Origin: Cantharellus purpuraceus
Taxonomy: Eukaryota; Basidiomycota; Agaricomycetes; Cantharellales; Hydnaceae
NCBI GenBank assembly: GCA_025174535.1
Contig: JALBUN010000004.1
Span: forward strand, 372,001-436,000
Length of the DNA: 64,000 bases
Reading direction: 5' to 3'
This document shows, piece by piece, positions 11,517-22,800 of the stretch (positions are counted from its first letter, which is position 1; every line of letters starts with the position of its first letter). The notes beneath the pieces are model-generated. The model was given only the letters and a program-made list of their open reading frames with translations. It was not told the DNA's origin and searched no databases. A program made the translations under genes and the position numbers.

Positions 11517-12763
11517 TGCGGCAGCAACAGGTCAGTCGTTCAATCTAAGGGGAAGACGTGACGAAATCGACGATATGGAGTACGGCCAGGACGTCCAGGG
11601 TGTCCACAGTGAGAAACGAACGCAGAGGGGGGGAGACAGGCGGAGGACGAAGTGCACCTACAGTCGAGGCGACATACGCCTGTCTCATATTGGCTGAAAA
11701 GTGGCTGGAAAGACTATACCGCCAGCAACAGCCGGTCGATCGACGGGGACCGTATGAAGAACCGCCGGCAGCACGGAGAGATCTCAGGCTAAGATCTCAT
11801 TGAGATGTGAGAAGATGCATCAAGGAGAACCACGGTGGAGCAGTCGTATCACATACGTACAACCGTAGAGAGACCTACCAAGGAAGGCGGGACGGAGGGA
11901 TGACCGCCGCGGATGGTGGTGGAGCTGCCACAACTGAAGCCGGTGAGAGGGGTGCCACCGCTCCGAATTTGAGAAATGGAAATTTGGCTTTGCGGTGATG
12001 GTTGAGACCAGGTTAGGATAGGCGACGAGGATCGGGCGAGATATCTTCGGCGAACTGAGTGAAGCGTATACCTCCGCGATGCTTAGACGCCGTCCAGTTT
12101 CGGGCAGTGGTGACAACATATCAAGCTTTATTCATGGCAAGGACAAGGACAAAGACAACAGGCATACGTATCATATCGGTACATGTGACACAGCGTGCGT
12201 GCGTGCATGGAGCCGGGCATAGAGGCATAGAGGATGGTGCAGCTATCGGAACGATGATGGCGCTGTTTCGAAACGAAATGGAATGGAACTAGAAGAACGC
12301 GTAGTGAGTCTCGAATAGTCCAAATTGCAGCGTGTCTATCTGAAAAGTGAGAAAGTGAGGGTCTAGTCTGGAAAGAGAAAACTGAGTTGAACGTGAAAGA
12401 GACAGGGCCTAGAAGTACATGGAAACTGAAAGCGCAAGCTTGAGCGATTCGACGTGATGATGTGCCCAAGAGACAAAAAACTGAGTGCTGAGATGAGTAG
12501 ACCCGACGAGAGAGAGAACAGCAGTGATAGTGATAGTGATAGTGATATTGCTAAGCTCGTGATGAATCTAGGACCAGTTGCTCGTGATGACAGTGGTGTT
12601 GAAATTGGTGGAGTGTCGTGAAAGTTATAACAATGAGTCGTGCCTGTGCTTGAAGGTGGAGAATGTCGTACCCCGCGTCGTAAACATATATCTCTTCAAT
12701 GGCTCAACGCATCACCTGCGCCTTTCTCACCTAAGTGACCTACACCCGACTCCTCAATCCGCC
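11517..12763. other. Intergenic region with a hexanucleotide microsatellite
   Basis: Lies upstream of the kinase and downstream of the RNA-binding protein gene, both on the minus strand. It probably holds 5' exons or leader of the kinase and the 3' UTR of the RNA-binding gene. Four perfect AGTGAT units occur at 12523-12546. No other coding region is supported. Confidence 0.5.
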
Positions 12764-15700
12764 TCATCCCCCATTCCTCTGTGTCTGCGACTGAGCATGT
12801 GGATGCGGAAATAATGGCGCTCCTAATCCCATCCCAAGACCCGTAAGCCCCGTCCCTCCAGGCCCCCCCAAAGCAAGTGTCTCAAGTCCATGGCCCAGAC
12901 CATGCCCAGCCGTTGTGTGCGCACGGGAACGCACACTGGGCGTGGGTTCAGTCGATGTCTGTGCACGGGCGTGTGCGCCAGGGACGGGGGTGGGTGCAAG
13001 ACTGGGTGCAGGTGCGGGCGAACGTGAGTGTGACTGGGAACCAGGGGAAAGTACAGATTCTCTGTTGGATGTGGGAGAGGCGGAGGCGGCGTGCGTGTTG
13101 GCAGCGTTGGCGGAAGTGAGCGTGGCGGAGGTCACAGTATGCTTTGCAGAGTTGATGCTAGAGAGTGCAGAATTGGCGCTGGAATTTGCAGAGTTCGAAC
13201 TGGAGTTGTTGGAATTGGGATTGCCAGTAGAGCATGCATCTGAGCCTGTATGAGCATTCGCCGAATTGGCGCGACCTCCATTAGCATGTGGATGCGCATA
13301 AATCTGGGCGCGAGGGTTCAAGGTCGTCCCCATATTGCTGAGCCCTGCACCAGTATCTCCAATGATTGACCCAGACCCCGCTGAATAAGTAGGCGCGTGA
13401 GCCGTCGTCAGTGAACGGGGACGAAGTACATGCGGGGTCAAAGTAGCATGCGCGTTGGCATTCAATGTCCCAGGCGTGGCAGTAGGGCTCAGTGAGGCGT
13501 ATCCGCTGGAAATGATACCGGCGTTCATAGCGGACGCGGAGATCATTCCTCCTACTCCTCTACTTCCCAATTCACTGCCCACACTTGTACCTTGCCCTTG
13601 CATCACCCCCCCACCCTGGCTATATGCAGCCAATAAAGGGCGGAGACTCTCTAGTTGCAACTGCAGTTCGTGCAGGGTGGCACTGATAGGCTGCAGGGGG
13701 GTAGGAATCGCATGCGTAAGTAGCGTACTGGTGTTACTGCCAGGGGAGAGGCTTGTGTGCTGCGCGCTGATGGGCTGCAGCGGGCTGTGAAGAGAAAGCG
13801 TGTTCAGGCTGGAGTTTGGGTTGACATGCATACCGCCGATTGACAGCGGGGAGCTGGGGTTATGAGCGTGCAGGGAGGGCGTCGAAGGATCGGTGTATTG
13901 ACGCGCACGGGAGCGGGGGTTAAGTGTTTCGGTGTCGAGACGATCGGAGTCTGATAACGGCGGCGGCGAGGGTTAGCCAATGGTGGACGGGCAGCGGAAC
14001 GGGTGGCGGACGATGGCGCCGATAAGTTTACTGTGATAATGCGTGAAAGGAAAATAGAAAGACGCACAGCGAGATATGGGCGCCGTGGCATTAAGAAGTT
14101 GATTCTGAAGTTGAAGCTGATTCCGGACCTGGAGCAATTGTTGTACTTGTTCCACGGTCCCCAAACCGGGGCCATTTCCCATTCCAAGTCCGAGGCCTTG
14201 GTTAAGGGGCTGTCTTTGTCCATAGCCCAAGCTCCCAGCCATACATGCCCCAAAATTCCCATTCCACTCCCCGATTTCATTCCCCAGCCCACATCCAAAC
14301 CCGTTCTGCGCAAATGTGTTCCCATCTCCCTCGAAACCCTCATAAAACGGATCATAATACCCTTCGCTAGCTGAGCCCGGGAGTCCTGACATGATTGGTT
14401 GTTGGTTCATCTTTTGCGTTGCGATGGTGTTTGCATTTGGGTACGTTTTGGCATTGACGTTGACGTTGGCATTGGTTTTGGCGCCGCCGGTGGTGCTAGT
14501 GACGGTAGCCTCTGCGTCGGTGTAGCCGTACAAGTTGGCCGCATGGTAGACATTAGCATCGCTGTACGCACCCCCATTCCCAGTCACATCTCCGTACGCG
14601 TCAAATCTACCACCGTCATCCGGACCATGTACGCTCACGCCGCCGCCCTCAAACCCAAACCCATACTCGGCCCCAGGTCCAGACTCGGGCTCCTGATCAG
14701 GGCTAAGCTCTACCTCGCGCTCGCGCTCCGCGTTGAGATCATCAGCGAAAGATACCCCGAGGCGCGCACTGTACCCCCTGATCGCACGTCCGTGGAGTTT
14801 TGCGCGGATGTCTTGGGCAGCGGCGCGAGATGCGAGTCTGATGGGGAATGGGATTGGGTTAGCCTGTATGTGAGGGAGATAAACGAGAAGAAGATAGAAT
14901 ATAAAATGTCGCAAAGATCCGCAACGCATACATCTCGATGGGATGGACGAAATATAGAGCACAGTAGCAGAGACAGAGAAGAGCAGGGAGAGGAAAAGTT
15001 AAGCAACGAACAAGGGTGAAATGAAGCCAGGAACAATTATCCCCGGAAATCAGTAGAGAATGGCAAGATTAATAATCCAATAAGGAGCGACGAGGCAGTA
15101 GAGTATGAAAAAAGGGGACAAAGTGGAGACACAAGGACACAACGCATGAAGAGAAGAAGAAAACCGGCTCACCTCACAAAAACAACAAGCCTTCCTGTCC
15201 TTCCGCCACCCTTAACGCCATCGGGTGGCCCCGTTGCCGTTACGCCGTCCGAATCCGCCGCATGTCGGCGCGTGTCAGCAAAGAACCGGTGGGCCCGCGG
15301 GACATGAGGGGCAAGGAGGGCACAGAGAGTGGAGGCAGTTAAAGTGGGGGGAAGGCTTTTGAGGGTATGTTTTGGAAGCAACGGTGTGGTTTCGTACGAT
15401 CCCAGAAAGTTCATGAGTTGCAGGAAGTTTCAGGGTTTTAGAACGCATCGGATAGGTTTTGAACGGTGTCGGGTAGCATTTGCAATATGTAGAGAAGGCA
15501 TAAAACAAACTTCACATAAGCACAGCATGTCCAGAAAAAATAGAGGAAACGCCATCACGCACCCTTCAATATATATATCCCCCCCTTCTACATCTTCACC
15601 ATCATCCTCCACATGAGCAGCCCCACCGCCGACCCCAGCCAGCGCCATCGCTGCGGGACTCGTACTCTGCGTGCCGGGAATATACGCCGAGCCATTACTA

Positions 15701-17506
15701 TTGCTATTGCTGGTGCTATACATAGTGTTGTTGCCAAGAGAGCTAGCCGTCTTTGCGCTAGAGGGAACAGAGGATGAAGAAGAAAGGTTGTGGGCATTAT
15801 TATTGGTGGAGTTCATGTTGAGCCCAGGAATACTAGCGGTAGTGACGGTATTGGTGGTGCTGGGGGCGAGAGAGCCCATCATGGCCGTGCGAGTAATCTT
15901 ATGGGCTTGCTGTTTGGGAGCAGGGGAGAGAGTGGAGGAGTGGAGGAGTTAGTGTGGTATGTTCTGGGCGGGCGGGGTATAACAAGGAAGGAAGTGGGAA
16001 TACAACATGGAGGTGCACTTAGTTTTGCAATTGGAGATGGAGTTCAAGGATTGAATTTCGTGGAAGCACAGGACACACCTTTGCAAACGTCGGGTGCAGG
16101 TTATGATGCGAGCGAAGGACATCGATACATTGTTGCGCCGCAGCAACAGTGTCAAACCTAAGCGCAAATGTAATAGATATGACGAGGTGTGTGGGTGTAT
16201 GGGGTATGTTAAGATGGTAATCATGACATTCGGGGTGAAATAGGCAGGGAAGAAAGAGCCAGTGGTCTGGTAAGTGTGTAACTTCGGATGAATCATGGCG
16301 GGAAGCTCACAGGACGAATCCATACCCGCTGAACAAACCAAATCAAAAGACTAAGTCAGCGCATGCAGGCAAGCGTAGGTGTGACTTGGCACAAAATCGA
16401 ACAGGGGGATAGAAGAATACGTAACACCCACGACAAACGCGGCATAAAGCATTGAAGGCAAGAAACTAAAATGAAACTAGGAACTATACTGATCTCTCCC
16501 AAAAGACGAAATAAAAAACCAAGACACTCAACTCCTTTCCCCCCAAAAAAACAGATTGAAAAGCCAGACAAAGTTCTTTGGACCGAAAATACTAATAAAA
16601 GGAAACATAGTACTCACGATGGACATTCTGCCAACTGCCGCGTAAAAGTCCGGCAGCTAAGCACGGTTCCAAATTGTGCCGTCAGCGCGTAAAGCTGCTC
16701 GGCCTTGAAGTGAGGAGGGAGCCCGTTTATATAGACGTTTGACGTTCTGGGGAAAACAGGAAGAAGAATGGGTGAGGTGAAAACAGCGGGAGACAGGAAA
16801 GAAGCAAAAAGGGAACAGATGCATATGAGACAAAACTGAAGGCAAAGAAATGGGGCACAATACGCACTGTAGAGGATTAGGCGTGTTAGTCGAGCACGCG
16901 GCCGTTACTGCAGCAGTAGCAATGGGAATGTCACTGGCACCAGTAGTAGAGGTCACGGTCGCGGATGGAGCTGTATAGGCAACGTGAGAGGGTGCAGAGA
17001 TGAGGTGGGCAGTGCCATGTATGCTACTCAGCATAGCGAAAGCAGGGATGCGACGTACAAAGCTTGGTAGTAGTGTTAATAGTATTCTCTTGAGTTTCCG
17101 TATGAGAAGACTGTTCCTGAGCACGGTGTTGATTGCCGACGTTGGTCAGCTCGGACGTGAGGGGACTAGCGCGCCACTTGCGGTTGTGCTTGTTATCTGA
17201 AGGCGACTCGGGAAGAGGGCGGGACGAGGAGGGCGGCGGGGTGGGGGTCATGAGGGTGAAGGAGGGGTGCACCGGGGTGAGCGGAGTCGGGGCTGGGGAT
17301 GGTGCGGATGAGAGAGACGGGCCACTGGAACTGGCCGTAGCAGCGGGGACAGACGGGGCGCTGGTATTGGCGTTCTGGGAGGGCCGTGCTGAAAGATTGT
17401 TGTGGGATGATGAAGACGACGTAGAGGGCGTTGGAGTGGGCGTGGAGGAATGGGAAGAGCAGGACGAGGAGGCGGAGGAAGAGCGGGGGTCTGATATTGT
17501 AGACAT
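12764..17506 (-). CDS. RNA-binding protein with two RRM domains and long low-complexity arms
   Basis: Nine or more exons can be joined: 17506 to about 17090, about 17035-16868, 16618-16746, 16311-16328, 16079-16157, 15563-15909, 15173-15355, 14068-14837 and 12764-13950. Exon 1 gives a Ser/Thr/Pro-rich arm from MSTISDP. RRM1 is built across four exons: RNP2 NVYINGLPPHF, then the 18-base exon giving RNP1 GYGFVL, then FDTVAAAQQCIDVL. RRM2 has RNP2 DIYIEGLP, RNP1-like GRLVVFVRL and ends HGRAIRGYSARLGVSFADD. A Gly/Asn-rich tail with a Gln/Leu-rich helix (QVQQLLQVRNQLQLQNQLL) follows. The order recalls RBMS-type and fungal two-RRM regulators of mRNA. Single-stranded RNA binding is inferred; targets are unknown. 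The exon 1/exon 2 splice is the only junction I could not resolve. Confidence 0.85.
16311..16328 (-). other. 18-base microexon encoding RNP1 of RRM1
   Basis: Flanked by a CAG acceptor on the 5' side and GTGAGC on the 3' side (minus strand). It adds six codons in frame between the TGTCCATC end of the previous exon and the GTTTGAC start of the next, completing SGYGFVLF. Without it RRM1 loses its RNP1 strand while the reading frame is kept. Confidence 0.8.
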
Positions 17507-19524
17507 GTGAAATGTGAAAGAGTGTAAGGTGTAAAGTGTGGGGGGAGGAAGAAAGAGGGGGGGCGAAAGAAAATTTAGTCGTCGAGTCTTTATACGAAAT
17601 GCGAGGAAATCCCAGAAAATGCCAATTGACTCCGACGAACTGGTATCACCGGCTATATCCATTAGAGCATATAAAAGGACTTAGAAGGGCGGCGTCATTA
17701 GACAGATCAGTCGGACTCTGGGCACTACAAACGAGAGCCATATGCACAACTCAAACTTGCTACTCACAATATTTTACCCGCTGTCCTGATTGATGCAAAA
17801 CAAAATTTCGCACAATGAAGACGAAAAAAGATGAAAGATCACAGATTCTGCTCACCGTGACATTCGAAGCCGGTATCTCCGACACCGCAAGCTCCGCGCT
17901 AGTCTTTACAGCACTTGTCATAATTCTGTCCGCTAGTGGTCAGTTTATACACATGTCACTAATAACTGCAGTCCAGGAGCTTTTCTGAGACCTGTGTTTG
18001 TAAATCAAGGGGAGCGTTATACCATAACTTACTATCCTTACCATGTAGATGATCACCATATATTACAGCGTACCGCGTGAATGTCCCCTAGCAGTTGATA
18101 GGCTTTGGAAAAGTAGAAGCCGCCTCTTAAACAAAGCACATTAACACATGCAAGCGGACAACGGAACGCTGCTGGTCTCACCACTTGTCATTTATAGTAC
18201 TGTCAAGATGTTTAACTGGGCCACCTGTGGTCACCGTGGTAGAATACAACTGCGAGGAGATCGATACGTTGGCCACATCTGTGGCGGTCGTTTACGATGA
18301 TGAGCAGCAAAACGTGTATGCAGGGAAATCTAGCTGCCATATATATGCTCCGTCTGTTTCTCTTGGCTGTGATACTGATGTGAGAACAAGTGGGTCTCAA
18401 TGACTACAGCCAGGCATGGGCTGCATATCGTTTCTACCCTTTTTCGTGAAGACGTTTGACTGTGGTGGATATTGCCCAACGCCAGAGGCTACAAGACGCG
18501 TGTAAATGATTTTGTGCCGAGAGGATTGGAGGAAACCGTTAACAGCACATAGTGGACCTGAAACATTAAAGGATGTCATAAATGTCTATAATAGATTGTG
18601 TTAGAATTTCATGTAGTAGTTTGGACATGTCAATAAATAAATAATGGGCACGCGCTTTCGGTGGAAGATAACTCCAGAAATTTGAAAAGGATATTAATGG
18701 ACGTACCCCGGTGATATATGTTATGCACTATAGGAACTTGTCACCAAAAAAAAAACCACCAGTTCGAAGTTTGATGCGTGTGAGAATCTGATGAAAGTCA
18801 GCGCGTACATACACAAATAACTAACCTGCTCCAAGTCGTGTTATAACTCGGCCAAAACTTGTGAGCATAGCGAACATAGAAAATATCCTTGGATAAAAGC
18901 GCCTTCAAAACCGTATAGCTTTCTGCACTCTCTGATTTCCAATGGATATGTCCAACTCAGAGATCAACAGTCGAAGACGAGCGTTCCATTCTGGCACACG
19001 AGTTGCAGGAAATAGTAAACAAGTACTCGGCCGGCTTTCAAAGTCCGACCCCTTTACACGCCGATACAGAAGAACGCCTTTACTTACTTATATACCATTC
19101 TATGGTATGTTATACAACAAGCGATGAGATGTTGAGTAGACCCAAAGGTGCACGGAAAATGACGCTGTCTCCTGAACATTCAAACGATTCAATATTACGT
19201 ACGTCCACGACTGGCAGTGATTGAATAACTAGAACTATTGAAGGTGATATTACCAATATTAAAAGCTACGGGAACGTTAAGGGCCGATTGAAAGAACATT
19301 TGCCCATACAATTATAACCGCAAGTTCTTCCTTAAAAACATCGAGAATGATATTTGCATTGAATCGAGCCCCCGATCTGATCGCGTTGTTGAAGTTCTAT
19401 ACATGCAGTGCCGGTTAACAAGGAGATTCAAGATTAACCAGAGAACGTTGGGGGATAATAAACTCAAGAAACCTTGAGTTTCTGACCGGTTTTAGAATTG
19501 ACCTCTCCACATCTCATCTCATCG
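17507..19524. other. Gene-poor region
   Basis: The left part is the promoter side of the RNA-binding protein gene. The rest is AT-richer, full of stops in all frames, and has no motif I recognise. Short ORFs at 18942-19224 overlap each other and show no family signature. Confidence 0.5.
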
Positions 19525-20198
19525 ATGTCGCTCGCAGGGCACGGTATGGAAAGGTTCCACGTCGTCCACAACGCAGAAACTTCGAACAAATCCTCTGGCC
19601 TCGTGCACGACGTCGCAGAGTACAGTTTGCGCGCTCTTGTCGAGGGCGATATCGCCGTCAGGTACGGGGTCCTCGTCTGCGTATACCAACGTTCACACAT
19701 GACTTACTGCTGTTCTATCGCTAGGAAACAACGCTGTGATGGTCGCCACAGACTTGAGCGTGTACCACCCGCGGTGTGGATGTGTGAATCGCTTTACTAG
19801 GTGGATATGCTGACTATGCCGCGCAGACCTTGCTAGGCTGATCCCGCACGTGCTCACATCCGAGCTCTTGGGCTTCGCCGTGCACAATGGTGTCCTCCTG
19901 CTTGATAAATATACCTACATAAAGAGGGCGTGCGTCGACATCAAGCGACTCAAGTGGTCGTGCCTTGTGCTGGCCGGAGAGACGATGGGCCAGAAGCATC
20001 AGCTCACCGCGGGGCGGGGCGACCTGCTCGGTGTGTGGGACTCTGCATGCGTGATGCACGGCTGACGCGGTCATGTGTAGTATTCAGGTCCACTGGCTCG
20101 TCCTTTCAATCATCCGGGATTTCAAGACGCCTCCCGAGGCGCCGGACCGTGTCCTCTCGAGGGCTGTGGAGTATAAGTTTCCGCCGCACGCGTTGTAG
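19525..20198 (+). CDS. Hypothetical protein, possibly degenerate
   Basis: Several open blocks can be chained. The first starts MSLAGHGMERFHVVHN at 19525. Then come a block with MVATDLSVYHPRCG near 19740, a block with LIPHVLTSELLGFAVHNGVL and GETMGQKHQLTAGRGDLLGV at 19830-20051, and a last exon with VHWLVLSIIRDFKTPPEAP ending FPPHAL at 20198. The last join (donor after 20051, acceptor TTCAG near 20088) keeps the frame, but I could not make the first intron keep it. It is therefore either mis-modelled or carries a frameshift. Codon use looks coding. I recognise no family and suggest no function. Confidence 0.4.
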
Positions 20199-20324
20199 CA
20201 TGGCGCGTAGGACATTAGTGCAATGGCCATGCCGTTTCGCCAAGTGTCTTCAGAGTTATCCGGTCATGTGATCGTGCGACTGCATTGCAATTTAGTGGGC
20301 GTTTAGCATTCACTTACATATTGT

Positions 20325-22639
20325 ATGGCTTCCTCCTCTAAAAGCACCGACATAGGTGCACAGAAAATGAACCCTGTTGTTGTCCATAGTATAGTTGGGG
20401 AGCCTGGAAAGAGTGATGTGTCTTTCACATCTGCAGAGAACGTTACTCCTGGGTTATACAAAGATTTATCCTCAAGCCTGGAAATCAGACGGCACCAACT
20501 GAGAGGGAGAGGTATTTGGTCAAAACAAGTGTTCAAAAGAGGTATGCAAAATATGGTTCCGAGCAACGATAGAGCTTATAAACGGAGCAGGCAGCATTTT
20601 ACTTAGACACCGACCTCATGTGTCTGCCCTCTCAACGCCGAACTTGTCAAACTTTTGCTCATTTTGTATCTCAAAACATAAAGTTAATGAAGCCTTGAAG
20701 CGTTGCACGAGATGTAAACTTATCTGGTACTGCTCGTCGGTGTGTTTCGAGAATACTGCGGTTTAAATCAAATTCCACTAAGCTGTAAATCCAACCTAGA
20801 CATGCCAGAATGCTGATTGGGGATTTCATAAGCATGAATGTCGGGCGATAAGCAGGTGGATGTCACATACATCTGACCCTCCTGATGAGGCAGTGCGGAG
20901 CACAGGCCGTCTCCTCTATGGTAAAATGGTGGAGGGAGACACCAGCCCGTGGGTATGTCAAGGAATTAGACGCTTTTAGTGCATTTGATTCATTCGGTTG
21001 GTTTTTTTACAGTGGCAGGAGGCTCAAGCGCTTCAATCAAGTATGTAGAATTTCTACTAACTCAACACAAGAGAATCTGATTTATTTTTCAATGAGATCG
21101 AGAGTCTACACATCCATCACAAATGCCAACACAAGCTCGCCTTTCTCAAACCTTAGTTCACTACCTTGGTGTCTCAAATTCCGATGAACTTGTGTCCTAC
21201 GACATCCGATCTGCTCGTGATCTGGTCGATGTGATTTCAAAGGTTGGTCTATCTAGACTGTTGTTTGAGTTTCAACTCTCATTGGAGGCATCAATCTTTT
21301 TATAAAATCTTCGTTATTTTCTTCGACGATTCTGAAACTGTTCCTTATTTAGTTCACAGTTAACACATTTACACTTGCATCACCCTCCCTCGAACCTCTG
21401 GGTACATGCATCTCACCTCTTGCAGCTCTCTTTAACCATTCCTGTGTTCCCAACGCTCTCATCATATTTCCTCGCGCCTCAAACACTCATTCCCAACCGT
21501 CACCTCCAGAACCAGTGCTACATGTCGTCGCCCTCAGAGATATATCACCAGGGGAAGAGGTAAACACTACCCATCTTTCCAAATCCTCAGCTTCCCCTCA
21601 CTAAATCGCATCATATCTTTTTATTGCAGGTACTAACCGCATACCTCGACACAACCCTGCCTACCGCCCAACGTCAGCAGACACTCCAAGAGGTCTATAG
21701 CTTTACTTGCGCATGTCCGCTTTGTACCAATACCTCAGATATTGATCGAAGAGAAGCGTTGTGGTGCCCCAAAGCGTGCGGGGGCATGTGTTCCGCTCCG
21801 TTTAATCAAGGTCCGTTCTGACTAGTTGGAATGATTGACGTGCCAATGCCTTTAACTCCTCTACATTGGTTACATCAGAGTCTCCTCTCCCACAATGTGC
21901 TACATGCGAAGCGACGTATACGATACCTACTATGCATGATATCGCGGATCAAAGGCGAATCGGACAAGACGCTCTCAACAAGGCTACCTCTTTGCAGGCT
22001 TCAGGTATAAATCAACATCACTGTATCCTCTTTTTTCTTCTATTGACGCCTTGCACTAAAGATCCTGCAAAGGCGCTAAACCTCACCTCTCACATGCTCC
22101 CTCTCCTCGAACGATCCTGTCCACCATCATCCCATCCAGCCCTAGCCCTGCACCGGCTCCACCAACTTCTCCTCGTTTCCTCACTCCCATCCATTTTCTC
22201 GCCTACCGACCCTCCTCTACAGGACGACGCCATACGCGCCACAGCCCGCGCCGTTGCTGGACTCTCTGCCGTGCTCGACGAAGGGCATCCCGCGCGAGGC
22301 ATGCTCCTGGCAGAACTGGGAAAACTTCTCGCCATGGACGAACGGCCACAACCAGGGACACCACCGTCACGCCCAAGTCTGAGCAGGCAGTCTGACGTGT
22401 TTCCACCGACAGGTGCTGCACGTCTCGAGCTCGCCATTGACACTCTCAAGCGAGCACGGAAAGAGCTGTTGATCGGTTTTGGTCAGAGTACAGATGGTGG
22501 CGAGGTTGGTGTTGCGATAAGAGAAGATATCATCGCACTAGAGACAGAGTTGAGTATTTGGCGCCGCGCCTTAGGCAATAATTTGCACGCTGAATCCATG
22601 ACACGACAACCCGCAATGCTCACGGAAGGTGAGAGATAA
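20325..22639 (+). CDS. SET and MYND domain protein (SMYD-like lysine methyltransferase)
   Basis: Spliced exons give a split SET domain around a MYND finger. The SET-N start is SLEIRRHQLRGRGIWSK. The MYND finger has its metal ligands in FCSFC, RCTRCK, YCSSVC and HKHEC, split by an intron after 20760. The SET core reads PLGTCISPLAALFNHSCVPN and DISPGEEVLTAYLD, and the post-SET cysteines are in FTCACPLC with further Cys pairs after it. The C-terminal part is helical, as in SMYD proteins. The enzyme would transfer methyl from S-adenosylmethionine to lysine of histones or other proteins. Between EIESL and RLSQTLVHYLGV, near 21110, the frame shifts unless an unusually short GT-AG intron of 32 bases is used, so that point needs care. 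Convergent with fimbrin, about 160 bases apart. Confidence 0.82.
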
Positions 22640-22800
22640 TGGATACACCTCTACATGATTTATAAACTTCTCTTAATCTCTTATTTGTATTCGTATTCGT
22701 ACTTTCCAGATGTACAATCTTCACAGTAAATGTTCACGGCGACGCAGAATTAGCAACGACCACGGAGAAGTCTGTTCAACACAAGAGGCAGCAGAATGAA

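Noticed and set aside
12523..12546. AGTGAT hexanucleotide repeat as a possible functional array
   Set aside because: Only four units in a non-coding spacer; an ordinary microsatellite.
12915..13253. Plus-strand frame rich in Ala/Glu
   Set aside because: Antisense shadow of the Ser/Asn-rich last exon of the RNA-binding protein.
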